Shown: positions 34,745 through 45,040, counted from the stretch's first letter. The stretch: 64,000 bases of DNA from Candidatus Nanosynbacter sp. HMT-352 (GCF_022819365.1 NZ_CP089289.1:248001-312000); one strand, 5' to 3'. Program-made: numbers and translations. The notes: generated by a model from the letters alone, not told the origin.

Positions 34745-36093
34745 TGGCGAAAGCTCGAAGTCAATTTATTTGTCAGCAGTGTGGGGCTAGCTTTTCAAAG
34801 TGGGCTGGCAGGTGTGAAAATTGCGGGGAATGGAATTCGCTAGTCGAGCAGGTCGTTTCTTCTGGCGGGTCGTCCGTTGTTGATAAATCGGCTGGGCGCG
34901 GCAAAGCCTTGAAAACGTCTAGTATTCGTGAAGCTGCTTCTGAGTCTGGACTAGAAAGATTAAGCACTGGAATTGACGATTTGGACGCTGTTTTGGGCGG
35001 CGGTTTTCTGGTTGGCGGCGTGGTGCTGGTGGCGGGTCAGCCGGGAATCGGGAAAAGTACGCTGTTGGCGCAAGTTGCGGCACATATCGCCAAGACAAAA
35101 TCGGTGTTATATGTAAGTGGTGAGGAATCGGTTTCTCAAGTGAAGCTTCGTGCGGAGCGTTTGGGTGCGGCTGATTCGGAAAAAATGCAGCTGGCGTCCG
35201 GTAATAGCGCGGAAGATATTGCGGCGTCAATTCAGCAAGGCGGATATGATCTGGCAATTGTCGATTCGGTTCAGACAATTTCTCTCAGTGAGATTTCTTC
35301 GGCTCCGGGGTCGGTTAGTCAGATCACCAACTCGTCAAATGTAATTATTCGTGCTGCCAAAGCTTCGGGCACGGCGGTGATTTTGGTTGGTCACGTAACC
35401 AAAGAGGGTTCGATTGCTGGTCCGAAAATATTAGAGCATTTGGTGGACGTTGTGCTGAATTTTGAGGGCGATCGATATGGTGGTTTTCGAGTTGTTCGGG
35501 CGCAGAAGAATCGATATGGTTCGACTAACGAAGCGGCAATTTTTGAGATGGATGAGCAGGGGCTAAGAATCGTGAAGAATCCGTCGGCGGAACTTCTGGC
35601 GGAGCGTCAGAATCTGGATGGGTCAATTGTGCTGGCGACCATGGAAGGCGCACGTCCGCTCTTGGTGGAAATTCAGGCGCTAGTTAATCCGACGAATTTT
35701 GGCTATCCTAAGCGCACGGCGAGCGGTTTTGATCTGAATCGATTGAATTTGTTGGTGGCAGTTTTAGAGAAGCGAACGAAGTTGAAATTGGCGGACAAAG
35801 ACATTTATGTCAATGTGGTTGGCGGATTAAAGTTGAATGATCCAGCTGCTGATTTAGCTGTAGCGATGGCGATTGCTAGCGCTAGTGCTGGGCGAAGTCT
35901 GGACGAAGGCGCCGTGGTGTTTGGCGAGATTGGTTTGGGTGGCGAGGTTCGTTCGGCGACGAATTGGCAAGCTCGAATTAAAGAGGCGAAAAAGATGGGC
36001 TTCACTTATGCGATTGCACCGAAAGTTCATAAAGATAAATTTATAAAAGGCGTCAGCGATATGCGACAGGCGCTGATTGACTATTTACAATAG
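34744..36093 (+). CDS. radA: DNA repair protein RadA (Sms)
   Basis: A 449-residue RadA, a RecA-like helicase that extends recombination intermediates. N-terminal zinc finger CQQCGASFSKWAGRCENCG (residues 10-28), Walker A GQPGIGKS, the RadA-specific KNRYGS motif, then a C-terminal domain related to Lon protease without its active site. It overlaps the upstream HExxH gene by one base and is followed within 12 bp by the PIN-TRAM gene, as in many Gram-positives where radA neighbours yacL. Confidence 0.96.
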   Translation: MAKARSQFICQQCGASFSKWAGRCENCGEWNSLVEQVVSSGGSSVVDKSAGRGKALKTSSIREAASESGLERLSTGIDDLDAVLGGGFLVGGVVLVAGQPGIGKSTLLAQVAAHIAKTKSVLYVSGEESVSQVKLRAERLGAADSEKMQLASGNSAEDIAASIQQGGYDLAIVDSVQTISLSEISSAPGSVSQITNSSNVIIRAAKASGTAVILVGHVTKEGSIAGPKILEHLVDVVLNFEGDRYGGFRVVRAQKNRYGSTNEAAIFEMDEQGLRIVKNPSAELLAERQNLDGSIVLATMEGARPLLVEIQALVNPTNFGYPKRTASGFDLNRLNLLVAVLEKRTKLKLADKDIYVNVVGGLKLNDPAADLAVAMAIASASAGRSLDEGAVVFGEIGLGGEVRSATNWQARIKEAKKMGFTYAIAPKVHKDKFIKGVSDMRQALIDYLQ

Positions 36094-36104
36094 AAAGGTA
36101 AAAA

Positions 36105-36911
36105 ATGAAAGATTTTTACGGATTGATAATAATTACGATGTTGCTTGGCTTGGCGGCCGAAGTTTATTTCTTGGCAAAACCGCGACGAAATTCATCGGTG
36201 GGTGCGGCGCCGATTTTGGTCGACACGTCAGTGCTTATGGATGGGCGAGTGACTGAGCTAGCGAAGACTGGATTTTTGCTGGGCAAAATTATTGTGCCTA
36301 GGAGTGTATTGACGGAATTGCAATTATTAGCCGACGGCGCAGACCACGATAAGCGTGAAAGGGCGCGATTTGGTATGGATGTCGTGAAGGAGCTCAAGGA
36401 TATTTTGAAGTCTTCATTCGAGCTTTATGATGATAATATTCGCGTGCCGGAAGGTGTGGATTCTCGCTTATTGAAATTGGCGAAGGAAATGGATGCGGCA
36501 GTGTTGACGCTTGATTACAATTTGAATAAGGTGGCACAAGTTGACGGTGTTAAGGTTTTGAATATCAATGAGCTGGCGAAAAGTTTGAGGATGAGTTATT
36601 TGCCTGGCGACGAGCTGGATTTGGAACTGTCGCAGAAGGGGCAAGATTCTCATCAAGCGGTTGGCTATTTGAAAGATGGAACGATGGTGGTTGTTGAGAA
36701 CGCCAAGCGCTACATTGGGCAAACGAAGAAAATTGAGATTATCCGAAGCTTGCAGACCGACGCTGGAAAAATGATGTTTGCGAAGCTTGTGATTGAACAG
36801 AAAAAACCTGTAAAGCAGAAGACTAGTGTTCCTAAAAAGCGCACAAATGGTCGCTCAAAAACATCAGCTCAACACGAGGCTGAGCTGATTAATTTGGTAA
36901 ATAAACAATAG
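36105..36911 (+). CDS. PIN-TRAM domain protein (YacL-like)
   Basis: A 268-residue protein: one N-terminal membrane helix (about 4-22), a PIN nuclease domain beginning ILVDTSVLMDGRV with the acidic residues of the active site, continuing through LTELQLLADGADHDKRERARFG and VLTLDYNLN, then a TRAM RNA-binding domain (about 165-235) and a Lys/Arg-rich tail. This matches the YacL group, which is truncated here to a single anchor. It lies directly after radA with a ribosome-binding site AAAGG. Confidence 0.88.
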   Translation: MKDFYGLIIITMLLGLAAEVYFLAKPRRNSSVGAAPILVDTSVLMDGRVTELAKTGFLLGKIIVPRSVLTELQLLADGADHDKRERARFGMDVVKELKDILKSSFELYDDNIRVPEGVDSRLLKLAKEMDAAVLTLDYNLNKVAQVDGVKVLNINELAKSLRMSYLPGDELDLELSQKGQDSHQAVGYLKDGTMVVVENAKRYIGQTKKIEIIRSLQTDAGKMMFAKLVIEQKKPVKQKTSVPKKRTNGRSKTSAQHEAELINLVNKQ

Positions 36912-36916
36912 TTTAT

Positions 36917-39577
36917 TTAGTTAACTTGAATACTGCCAGTTGAAGTGGCGGTGTAATATGCAGAGTCTCTTACGGTTACAGAAACTGTATGTGCTCCTGT
37001 CGTATCAAGTTCTACCGTGGCGGTCTGCTTGCCGCTTGAAGTAATTTCTGAACTCTTAATACTCTTTCCGTCCACGGTAATTTCGATTGCTGATAAGCCC
37101 CAAGTTCCTGCTGTAATATCAACACTTATCGTATATTTCTTACCGCTGTTGGTGTATGATATTGCTCCAATTTGCGGCTTAGTGTCGTCACACTTGTGAA
37201 CGTCATCTTCTGCGTTCGCGTCGTATCCTGAAGGAACGGTAATTGATTCTTTCTTAGTCAAAGGATCAATAATCTTTGTCACTTCAATTTCTTCCTTTGC
37301 GCCGTCCGGAGTACAGTTTGTTGCCTTTTTCTTAGAGACTTTATCGAAGGTGATTTTCTCTGTAGATTGACTTTGTCTCTTATTCCACCATGACGGGTAG
37401 AGTTCACCGTTGACAGTCTGGATTCCGCTTGGTCGCTCGTACCATTGACCCGACTTCCATTTGCCTTCTTTGGCGTAAACTTGGGTGTGGGCGAACTCCA
37501 TAACACTTCTAATTACCGGCATGCCGTAGTTGGAGGCTGATGTACCAATTACACTGGTGTCGGAGTTTCCGAGCCACATTCCCATAACCAGAGCTGGGCT
37601 GTAATTAACAATCCAGAGGTCTTTTGGCTGCGAGCCTTTGTCGGATGTACCAGTCTTTGCAGAGGTTCGAACGCCATTGACGCCCATCCAGCCGTGAAGT
37701 CCAGGAGTTCGGTCGGACAAGATGTCGTTCACAATGTACGCTGATTGCGAGTCGACAACTTGCTTGCCTTCATCTTTCCATTTTTTCAGAGTTTCACCTT
37801 GGCTGTTCTTTACCTCGATAACACTTGAAATGTCTTTTTGGACTCCCATTCGCGCCAGTGTTGAGTAGGCATTCACCAATTCTGTCTGCTTGGTTCCACA
37901 TGCGCCGATTGCTGCACCGAGTCCGTAACCACCGGCATTTTCTTCCTGACGGCAATAATTAGGATCGCCCATCCTGCGGATTCCCTCGACGACAGGCTTA
38001 GCGGATCCGTCACCAACGATGTAAGCGGCTTTAATAGCTGGGACGTTTCGAGATAGAGCCAGCGCTCTTCGGATATTGATGGCGCCCATAAACTTATTGT
38101 CCCAGTTTCTTAGGGTTGCGCCGTACAGTTTATCGATATTTTCATCGGCTAAGACGGTGCCGCTACCGTATGCTTGCTTGCTGTCGTGTTTGTCGAACAA
38201 TTGAGCAAAGACAAGCGACTTAATTGTGGAACCTGGCTGGATATAGGAAACTGCGGCGTTGTCCTGACCAAAGCCGGTGTAGTTAAAGTCACGGCTACCA
38301 ACAAGCGCTACGATTTGTCCAGTCTGAACGTCTTCGACTGTTGCGGCGCCGTTACTAATTCGCACAGAATCTGGTCGACCCGTTGCAAAGAATGATTTCA
38401 TCTCATTTTCAAGTTTCTCCTGAATTCGCCAGTCGAGGGTGGTTTTAATCGTCAATCCACCGCGTCCAACGACTGATTCGCCGAGTTCTTTGCTCAACTG
38501 ATTGCGAACCATCAACAGGAAGTGAGGAGCCTTAATATTCTCCAAATGCTCGGTCTGTGGCTTAAGCGTGCTTAAAATATCAATCTTTTTAGCTTTTTCA
38601 GCCTCATCTTTGGTAATGACGCCTTGCTCAGCCATATAGTCCAGAACTGTATGTTGTCGGGCAATCAAAGCCTTATTTCCAGCGGTGTTGTATGGATTAT
38701 AGTAAGTTGGATTCTGTGGAATACCAGCAATTAGCGCCGCTTCCGCCAGCGTCAGATCTTTAGCGTGCTTACCAAAGTATGTCTGAGCTGCAGACTCTGC
38801 GCCGTTACGACGACCGCCGTATGGAGACTCATTCAGATATAATGACAGGATTTGGTCTTTACTATACATGCGCTCAACTTCGATTGCGAGAATGATTTCC
38901 TTGATCTTTCGAGGAATACCGCTAATTGATCGGTCGCCAGCCTCATCTGCGAAGAAGACTTGCTTGACTAGCTGCTGCGTCAGAGTCGATCCACCCTGGA
39001 CTTGGCGTCGTGAAGCAGTCGAGAGCATTGCGCGCAACATACCGCTAATACTGATGCCGTGGTGATTATAGAAGTTTCGGTCCTCAATTGCGACAGTGGC
39101 TTTTTTCAAATAGTCGCTAATCTGGTCGGACTCGACAACCAATTGATAATTGCCCGTGCCTTTATCTTCCCAAAGCAAATTGTCATTGCGGTCGTAATAT
39201 TTAGTGACGGTCGTTTGAACGCGCTTAGCAAGCTCGCCAGGGCGAATTTTATCGAGGTCTTTACGGAAGTAAGCGAACATTCCGCCGATAAGTAGCAACA
39301 TCAACAAGATACTGACGCCAAGAATTTTCAGAGCCATCAGTCCGCCGCGCTTGGAGAACCAATATTTCGCCAATCGCTTCGGATGCAATCGATAAAAGAA
39401 TCGCTTTACGGGATGTTTCGGCAAAGTTGCCAAATATTCCGCTCGTTCGCGCGCGTCCTTATCTTTTTTAGTCTTATGTTTCTGCGCCAAATTGGCATAT
39501 AAGTTCATCCGTTTCGACGGAGATTTCTTATCGCTTGAGCCGTGTCCGGCGGTGCTTATCGTAGTCTTTTTCTTCAC
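36917..39577 (-). CDS. Bifunctional penicillin-binding protein 1A
   Basis: An 886-residue class A PBP that polymerises and cross-links peptidoglycan. A basic cytoplasmic tail and one membrane helix (about residues 80-105) lead to the glycosyltransferase domain (EDRNFYNHHG, GGSTLTQQL) and a transpeptidase domain with SxxK (PGSTIKS), SxN (SRN) and KTG (KTGTS). A C-terminal Ig-like module of about 90 residues follows. The start is GTG: TATAAT (39584-39589, minus strand) ends 6 nt before it, predicting a leaderless mRNA. It faces away from tyrS. Confidence 0.93.
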   Translation of the reverse strand: MKKKTTISTAGHGSSDKKSPSKRMNLYANLAQKHKTKKDKDARERAEYLATLPKHPVKRFFYRLHPKRLAKYWFSKRGGLMALKILGVSILLMLLLIGGMFAYFRKDLDKIRPGELAKRVQTTVTKYYDRNDNLLWEDKGTGNYQLVVESDQISDYLKKATVAIEDRNFYNHHGISISGMLRAMLSTASRRQVQGGSTLTQQLVKQVFFADEAGDRSISGIPRKIKEIILAIEVERMYSKDQILSLYLNESPYGGRRNGAESAAQTYFGKHAKDLTLAEAALIAGIPQNPTYYNPYNTAGNKALIARQHTVLDYMAEQGVITKDEAEKAKKIDILSTLKPQTEHLENIKAPHFLLMVRNQLSKELGESVVGRGGLTIKTTLDWRIQEKLENEMKSFFATGRPDSVRISNGAATVEDVQTGQIVALVGSRDFNYTGFGQDNAAVSYIQPGSTIKSLVFAQLFDKHDSKQAYGSGTVLADENIDKLYGATLRNWDNKFMGAINIRRALALSRNVPAIKAAYIVGDGSAKPVVEGIRRMGDPNYCRQEENAGGYGLGAAIGACGTKQTELVNAYSTLARMGVQKDISSVIEVKNSQGETLKKWKDEGKQVVDSQSAYIVNDILSDRTPGLHGWMGVNGVRTSAKTGTSDKGSQPKDLWIVNYSPALVMGMWLGNSDTSVIGTSASNYGMPVIRSVMEFAHTQVYAKEGKWKSGQWYERPSGIQTVNGELYPSWWNKRQSQSTEKITFDKVSKKKATNCTPDGAKEEIEVTKIIDPLTKKESITVPSGYDANAEDDVHKCDDTKPQIGAISYTNSGKKYTISVDITAGTWGLSAIEITVDGKSIKSSEITSSGKQTATVELDTTGAHTVSVTVRDSAYYTATSTGSIQVN

Positions 39578-39650
39578 AATTCTATTATATCACGCATATG
39601 TTTCGCTTCAATTGTAAAATTGCTATACTAATATATAGAAAAGGAGTGAT

Positions 39651-40871
39651 ATGAAATTATCAGAAGAATTACAATGGCGTGGATTCTGGAATCAGACCAC
39701 ATTTACTGACGACAAACTTATTGATTCGGAGAATTTCACGCTCTATCTGGGGACGGATCCTTCGGCGGACAGTTTGCATGTTGGGCATTTGGCAGTTTAT
39801 ATGATGGTTCGACATTTTCTGGAGCGCGGGCATAAAGTGTTTTTGCTTGTTGGCGGCGGTACGGGAATGATTGGCGATATGCGCGACACGGAAGAGCGAA
39901 ACTTGCTTCCGTACGAGGAAATTGAGCATAATAAACAAGCCTTAAAATCCCAAGTTTCGCGAATCTTTGCTGGACGAGATTTTACTTTGGTTGATAATGC
40001 TGACTGGCTGGCTGATCTGGAATTACTGCCGTTTCTTCGCGATATCGGTAAAAATTTCAATATGGCGGATTTGGTGAGCCGCGAATTTTTCAAGGCGCGC
40101 ATTAACAACGGCAAAGGTTTGAGTTTTGCGGAGTTCACTTACACTTTACTTCAGGGCTATGATTTTTGGCATCTATTTAATCAATATGGCGTGAATATGC
40201 AAATTGGTGGATCGGATCAATGGGGCAATTTATTATCTGGCGTGGATTTGATTCGTAAAAAAGAAAACACCGAAGTCTACGCAATGACTGCACCTTTGCT
40301 TATCAATAAGTCGACTGGTCGTAAATTCGGTAAATCTGAAGGTGGCGCGGTTTGGCTTGACGAAAATAAAACCAGCGTCTATAAATTCTACCAATTCTGG
40401 CTGAATGTTGATGACGAGAGTGCGATTGAATATATGAAGATATTTACGATGTTGGATCGCGATACGATTGAGGCTATTGCTGAAAATCATGCTGTTAATC
40501 CAGGTGCGCGCTCGGCACAGAAGGTTTTGGCTCGTGAAGTTACTGACATTGTCCACGGTAGCGCGCGCCGTGAATCCGTTGAGCGCGTAACTGAAGTTTT
40601 GTTTGGCGGCGGCGATTTTAAGAAATTGTCGGACGATGATTTAGGCGCTTTGGCTGAAGAAATTCCTTGCGTTGATGCTGGAATTGATGTGATTGAAGCG
40701 CTGGTAGAATCCGGGGCGGTTGGCTCTAACGGTGAAGCAAAGCGATTGTTAAAATCTGGCGCCATTAGCCTAAACGGCGAAAAACTTGCCGAAAATAAAG
40801 TCGTCAATGACACGTCGCTACTGAAGAAGGGTAAAAACACATTTGTATTAATTACGGGGGAGAATGAATAA
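39651..40871 (+). CDS. tyrS: Tyrosyl-tRNA synthetase
   Basis: A 406-residue class I synthetase. The HIGH-like motif is in DPSADSLHVGHL, tyrosine recognition in YTLLQGYDFWHL and QIGGSDQWGN, the KMSKS equivalent is KFGKS, and an S4 RNA-binding domain ends the protein. AAGGAG lies 5-6 nt before ATG. TATACT upstream is the likely -10. No leader peptide or terminator precedes it, in contrast with hisS. The stop overlaps the HAD gene by one base. Confidence 0.96.
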   Translation: MKLSEELQWRGFWNQTTFTDDKLIDSENFTLYLGTDPSADSLHVGHLAVYMMVRHFLERGHKVFLLVGGGTGMIGDMRDTEERNLLPYEEIEHNKQALKSQVSRIFAGRDFTLVDNADWLADLELLPFLRDIGKNFNMADLVSREFFKARINNGKGLSFAEFTYTLLQGYDFWHLFNQYGVNMQIGGSDQWGNLLSGVDLIRKKENTEVYAMTAPLLINKSTGRKFGKSEGGAVWLDENKTSVYKFYQFWLNVDDESAIEYMKIFTMLDRDTIEAIAENHAVNPGARSAQKVLAREVTDIVHGSARRESVERVTEVLFGGGDFKKLSDDDLGALAEEIPCVDAGIDVIEALVESGAVGSNGEAKRLLKSGAISLNGEKLAENKVVNDTSLLKKGKNTFVLITGENE

Positions 40872-41626
40872 TGAAGAAAATTATCGGGTTTGATTTGGAC
40901 GATACGCTAGCAATTACAAAGTCGCCAATTAGCGACCGTATGGCGGGAATTCTTAGTCGATTGCTTGAGAATTATGACGTTTGTGTGATTACGGGCGGCA
41001 CGTTTCAACAGATAAAGAAGCAGGTGATTGATAGGTTGAACGTTGCTCCAGAGTTGCTTCAGAAATTCCACGCGATGCCGACTTGCGGAACTCGATATTA
41101 TCGATTTGACGCCGCCGATGATGAATGGAAAATTCAGTATGCGAACGATTTGTCTGATGAGCAAAAAACTCAGATAACCGCGGCGTTGGAAGAAGTTGCG
41201 AAGGAAATGGGCATTTGGTGTGAGAATCCTGCGGGTGAAATAATTGAAGATCGACATAGCCAAATTACTATGTCGGCTTTGGGTCAGCAAGCTACGCCTG
41301 AAGATAAATATGCGTGGGCTGAAAAATATAAGGATGTCCGTCCGATATATCGCGACAAGGTGGCGGAAAAGCTACCTGGACTTGAAGTGCGAATTGGTGG
41401 TACGACCAGCACTGACATCACGCTTCCGGGAATTGATAAGGCTTATGGAATTGGCAGGCTACTTGAACTGAATGGCTGGTCGAAAGAAGAAACATTGTTC
41501 TTTGGTGACAAAATTGAAGAAGGCGGCAATGATTTTCCAGTGAAGCAAATGGGCGTGGATTCAATTGGCGTGAGAGGCTGGGAAGATACGGCTTACGCCC
41601 TGGAAGGCATCAACGCCGTTTCGTAG
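40871..41626 (+). CDS. HAD-superfamily hydrolase, IIB type
   Basis: A 251-residue HAD phosphatase. The nucleophile motif is GFDLDDTLA (residues 5-13), motif II is VITGG, and the C-terminal acidic motif lies in LFFGDKIEEGGNDF. A cap domain lies between them, typical of the IIB subgroup of sugar-phosphatases and phosphomannomutase-like enzymes. The precise substrate is unknown. It overlaps tyrS by one base and ends immediately before recG. Confidence 0.85.
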   Translation: MKKIIGFDLDDTLAITKSPISDRMAGILSRLLENYDVCVITGGTFQQIKKQVIDRLNVAPELLQKFHAMPTCGTRYYRFDAADDEWKIQYANDLSDEQKTQITAALEEVAKEMGIWCENPAGEIIEDRHSQITMSALGQQATPEDKYAWAEKYKDVRPIYRDKVAEKLPGLEVRIGGTTSTDITLPGIDKAYGIGRLLELNGWSKEETLFFGDKIEEGGNDFPVKQMGVDSIGVRGWEDTAYALEGINAVS

Positions 41627-43669
41627 ATGAAGCTAACAACTCCTCTTGAGCAAATTAAAGGCGTCGGGCCGAAAACTGCTCAGGCTCTGGCGGCGGCTGG
41701 TCTTAAAACGATTTCTGACGCTTTGGATTTTTTGCCGCGAGCATATGACGACTATTCAACCGCGGTTAATATCGCAGATCTTCGGCCGGGAAAAGTTACG
41801 GTTAAGGCGCGCTGCGAGTCGGTTTCGACGCGTATTGTTCGGCGCGGACTTAGAATCACGACTGCGGTTTTGGCGGATAAATCGGGCAAAGTTAAGGCGG
41901 TTTGGTTCAATCAGCCGTACCGCGAAACGCAATTAAAATCTGATGCAGAATTTATTTTTTCTGGTCAATTTGGTATGCAATATAATCGCTATCAAATCAA
42001 CAATCCGTCTGTTGAGCTGGCAAAAGAAATTGCTAAAACAGTTGTAGAAAATGTGTCTGGAATTCAGCCGGTTTATAAATCGATCAAAAATCTCCGCCCA
42101 AAAACTGTGCAAGATTTGATGAAAAATATTCATCCAATTATGGATTTTTTGCCCGAGACTTTGCCGGAAAACATTATTCGGCGCCAAAAATTGGTTAGTC
42201 GTTCTGAGGCGGTTAAATTTCTTCACGCGCCAAAAACTCACGAGGAAATTTCCCGCGGTCGTGAGCGCCTGGCGTTTGAGGAGCTGTTCGAAATGATATT
42301 GGCGGCACAATTTAACAAGCAAGAACAGACCAGATTAACAGGCTGGAAAATTCCGTTTAATAAGTCGGTCGTGAAGAGTTTTGTTGATCAATTGCCGTTT
42401 CCTTTGACGAACGCTCAGCGCCGAGCTGCGTGGCAAATTCTGCAAGATTTGGAGTCTGATCATCCGATGAATCGGTTATTACAAGGAGATGTTGGCTCGG
42501 GAAAAACTGTCGTAGCGGGATTGGTGGCTGCGGAAGTGGCTAAGGCTGGTTTTCAGACGGCAATTATGGCGCCGACGGAGATTTTGGCGCAGCAACATGC
42601 GAAAACGCTTGACGAGTTATTGTCGCCATTTGGTGTGTCTGTTGCGCTTCTGACAGGCCACGTGAAAGGTGCGGCGCGTAGTCAATTGTTGGACAATTTG
42701 GCTAGCGGTAACATTGATGTTGTGGTTGGCACACACGCGCTAATTCAGGAGAAAGTTGCGTATCATAAATTGGGATTTGCGGTGATTGACGAACAGCATC
42801 GATTTGGCGTGAAGCAAAGACAAGCTTTATTGGAAAAGTCTGATTTTATGCCGCATCTTTTAAGTATGACCGCCACGCCGATTCCACGCAGTCTGGCGCT
42901 GACATTGTATGGAGAATTGGATATTTCTATTCTGGACGAGTTGCCCTCTGGCCGTCAGCCGATTCAGACTAAGATTTGGTCGCCAGCATCAGCTCCGAAG
43001 CTTTACGAATCGATTGAAAATGAGCTAGCCAAAGGTCGCCAAGCTTACGCTATTTGTCCGTTGATTGATGATAATCCAGATAATGATAAAAAATCGGTGG
43101 AGGCGGAATATAATAAATTGTCTAAGACTATTTTCAGTCATCGTCGAGTTGGGCTGTTGCACGGAAAGCTTCCTGCTGAAGAAAAAGCTGAAGTGATGCA
43201 GAAATTTGCGGACGGCGAGCTGGATATGCTAGTCAGTACGACTGTGGTGGAGGTTGGTGTGAATGTGCCGAATGCGACAGTGATGTTGATTGAGAATGCG
43301 GACAATTTTGGGTTGAGCCAGTTGCATCAATTGCGCGGGCGAGTTGGGCGCGGGAAACATCAGAGTTTTTGTCATTTGATGATGAGTGGTCACGATAAGC
43401 CGAGCCAACGACTTCGGGAGATTGAGAAATCGCAAGATGGGTTTTATTTAGCGGAGGTTGATTTGAAATTGCGTGGACCTGGCGAGATTTACGGAAAAAT
43501 GCAACACGGGGATTTGAACTTGAAAATTGCCTCGTTGGCGGATACGGCGCTAATTTCTCGCGCTCAAACCGAAGCCGAACGTTTTGTCAAAGAGGGGCAA
43601 GATTTGCTACAATATAATCATCTGGCGCACGCCGTCAGTCGCTATCAGCGATTAACTGTTTTAAATTAA
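41627..43669 (+). CDS. recG: ATP-dependent DNA helicase RecG
   Basis: A 680-residue branch-migration helicase that remodels stalled forks and Holliday junctions. An N-terminal segment (GVGPKTAQALAAAG) precedes the wedge OB-fold domain. The motor then shows Walker A QGDVGSGKT, DEQH box, SMTATPIPR, and the C-terminal QLRGRVGRGK motif VI. It begins right after the HAD stop codon, so it relies on translational coupling. The length is family-typical. Confidence 0.96.
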   Translation: MKLTTPLEQIKGVGPKTAQALAAAGLKTISDALDFLPRAYDDYSTAVNIADLRPGKVTVKARCESVSTRIVRRGLRITTAVLADKSGKVKAVWFNQPYRETQLKSDAEFIFSGQFGMQYNRYQINNPSVELAKEIAKTVVENVSGIQPVYKSIKNLRPKTVQDLMKNIHPIMDFLPETLPENIIRRQKLVSRSEAVKFLHAPKTHEEISRGRERLAFEELFEMILAAQFNKQEQTRLTGWKIPFNKSVVKSFVDQLPFPLTNAQRRAAWQILQDLESDHPMNRLLQGDVGSGKTVVAGLVAAEVAKAGFQTAIMAPTEILAQQHAKTLDELLSPFGVSVALLTGHVKGAARSQLLDNLASGNIDVVVGTHALIQEKVAYHKLGFAVIDEQHRFGVKQRQALLEKSDFMPHLLSMTATPIPRSLALTLYGELDISILDELPSGRQPIQTKIWSPASAPKLYESIENELAKGRQAYAICPLIDDNPDNDKKSVEAEYNKLSKTIFSHRRVGLLHGKLPAEEKAEVMQKFADGELDMLVSTTVVEVGVNVPNATVMLIENADNFGLSQLHQLRGRVGRGKHQSFCHLMMSGHDKPSQRLREIEKSQDGFYLAEVDLKLRGPGEIYGKMQHGDLNLKIASLADTALISRAQTEAERFVKEGQDLLQYNHLAHAVSRYQRLTVLN

Positions 43670-43670
43670 T

Positions 43671-44495
43671 ATGTACGCAGGAACAACAATTAGGGATAGC
43701 TCTGGTCGATTTATTGGCGTCCACCAAAAAATAGATCGAGTCGCAAGGAGAAATATAGAACCAATTCTTCCGGATTGGTGTGATTTTCCTGACATTAAAA
43801 ACATTCTTCATTTTGAGGGCAAGAATGGTCCTGATGGTGTTAAGCGAAAGAGTCCAGCCGTGGATGAGCCTTGGCACTTTATAAATCCGGACGATCCGAA
43901 TGACACTGCACTTTTGGAGATGATTGACGGACATATTGGTAATTTAGCCCGAGCACTGCGAACAAATAATTCCGAGCGAGAAGCGTTTGAGGCGGCTTGG
44001 ATGGCGCACGCGATTACCGACGGTTTGACTCCAGCTCATCATTTTCCTCTGGAACAAGCTATGGCGGAACTTCGCGGCGGTGAAGGGTTGGAGACGCGAA
44101 CCTCAATTTTGAAGAAAAATCTCATGAAGGGCGATAACGGAATTGAACTGATTAAAAACAACTGGAAATTCTGGGGCGCCAAAGGTATGATGACGACACA
44201 CGTGGCGTTTGAGGCTGGCGTAGCTAGCGTGGTGGCATATCCACGTTTTAAGGATGCAATTCCGAGTGACGATGAGATATTGCAAGTGAAAAATCACGGC
44301 TATCGTGAGTATTATTTGGACCAAGTTCACGCCGTGGCATCGATGAAAATGTATGACAATTTTAGCAAGAGCGGCTGGACGACGGACCTTGCTTGGCAGA
44401 CAAATCACGAGCTAATGCCGATTATTATAAAGTCGGTGATGTTGGGTTGGCTGGCGTCTATTTGGAAACTTGAGGCAGAAAAAAGTGAGAGTTAG
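43671..44495 (+). CDS. Hypothetical protein, His/Asp-rich, possibly nuclease P1/phospholipase C-like
   Basis: A 274-residue helical protein without signal peptide. The spacing of His and Asp in DGHIGNLARAL, AWMAHAITDGLTPAHHFPLEQ and TTHVAFEAG recalls the trinuclear zinc fold of nuclease P1 and zinc-dependent phospholipase C, where H-x3-D-x4-6-HH is typical. The overall match is uncertain. It starts 2 bp after recG and overlaps rsmD in another frame by 11 bases. Codon use is native-like. Confidence 0.5.
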   Translation: MYAGTTIRDSSGRFIGVHQKIDRVARRNIEPILPDWCDFPDIKNILHFEGKNGPDGVKRKSPAVDEPWHFINPDDPNDTALLEMIDGHIGNLARALRTNNSEREAFEAAWMAHAITDGLTPAHHFPLEQAMAELRGGEGLETRTSILKKNLMKGDNGIELIKNNWKFWGAKGMMTTHVAFEAGVASVVAYPRFKDAIPSDDEILQVKNHGYREYYLDQVHAVASMKMYDNFSKSGWTTDLAWQTNHELMPIIIKSVMLGWLASIWKLEAEKSES

Positions 44496-45030
44496 GATTG
44501 TCTCTGGCGAATTCGGCGGGCGATTCATAAAAACTCCGCCTGGCTCAACGACACATCCTATGGGTGAGCGAGTGCGTTCAGCTATGTTCAATTCTTTGGG
44601 CGAATCGATACGCGGCGCGCGGGTTTTGGATGCTTTTGCGGGGTCTGGTGCTGTTGGACTAGAGGCGTTAAGTCGCGGTGCAGAGTCGGCGGTTTTCGTG
44701 GAGCGAGATCGAATCGCTCAGCGAGTAATTGCTGAAAACATAAGCATTTTGGGTGTCGAAGAAAAATCTATTGTAATAAAAACAACGATAGTAAATTGGC
44801 TAGAAAGTGCGAGTTCAACAGGGGAGTTCGATATTATTTTTGCTGATCCGCCATACCATAATCCACAGTTTTCCACAGTTTCTAAGTTAATGAGACTACT
44901 CAAACCGGGTGGATTTATGATATTATCACATCCAGGAATAGGTGAGGTGCCAGTTCAAGACAAAACTGTTGTGGTGGACAGTCGTAGTTATGGGGAGGCG
45001 CACCTCACCAAGTTCCTACGATTGGAATAA
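44485..45030 (+). CDS. rsmD: 16S rRNA (guanine966-N2)-methyltransferase
   Basis: A 181-residue methyltransferase of the RsmD family that modifies 16S rRNA during small-subunit assembly. RIVSGEFGGR opens the protein as usual, VLDAFAGSGAVGLEALSRG is the SAM-binding loop, and IIFADPPYH is the catalytic motif. GTG 44485 is chosen because the sequence MRVRIVSG then matches the family start and a GAGG site sits 9 nt upstream. A TTG 15 bases upstream is possible. A terminator follows. Confidence 0.92.
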   Translation: MRVRIVSGEFGGRFIKTPPGSTTHPMGERVRSAMFNSLGESIRGARVLDAFAGSGAVGLEALSRGAESAVFVERDRIAQRVIAENISILGVEEKSIVIKTTIVNWLESASSTGEFDIIFADPPYHNPQFSTVSKLMRLLKPGGFMILSHPGIGEVPVQDKTVVVDSRSYGEAHLTKFLRLE

Positions 45031-45040
45031 GTTTGATGAT

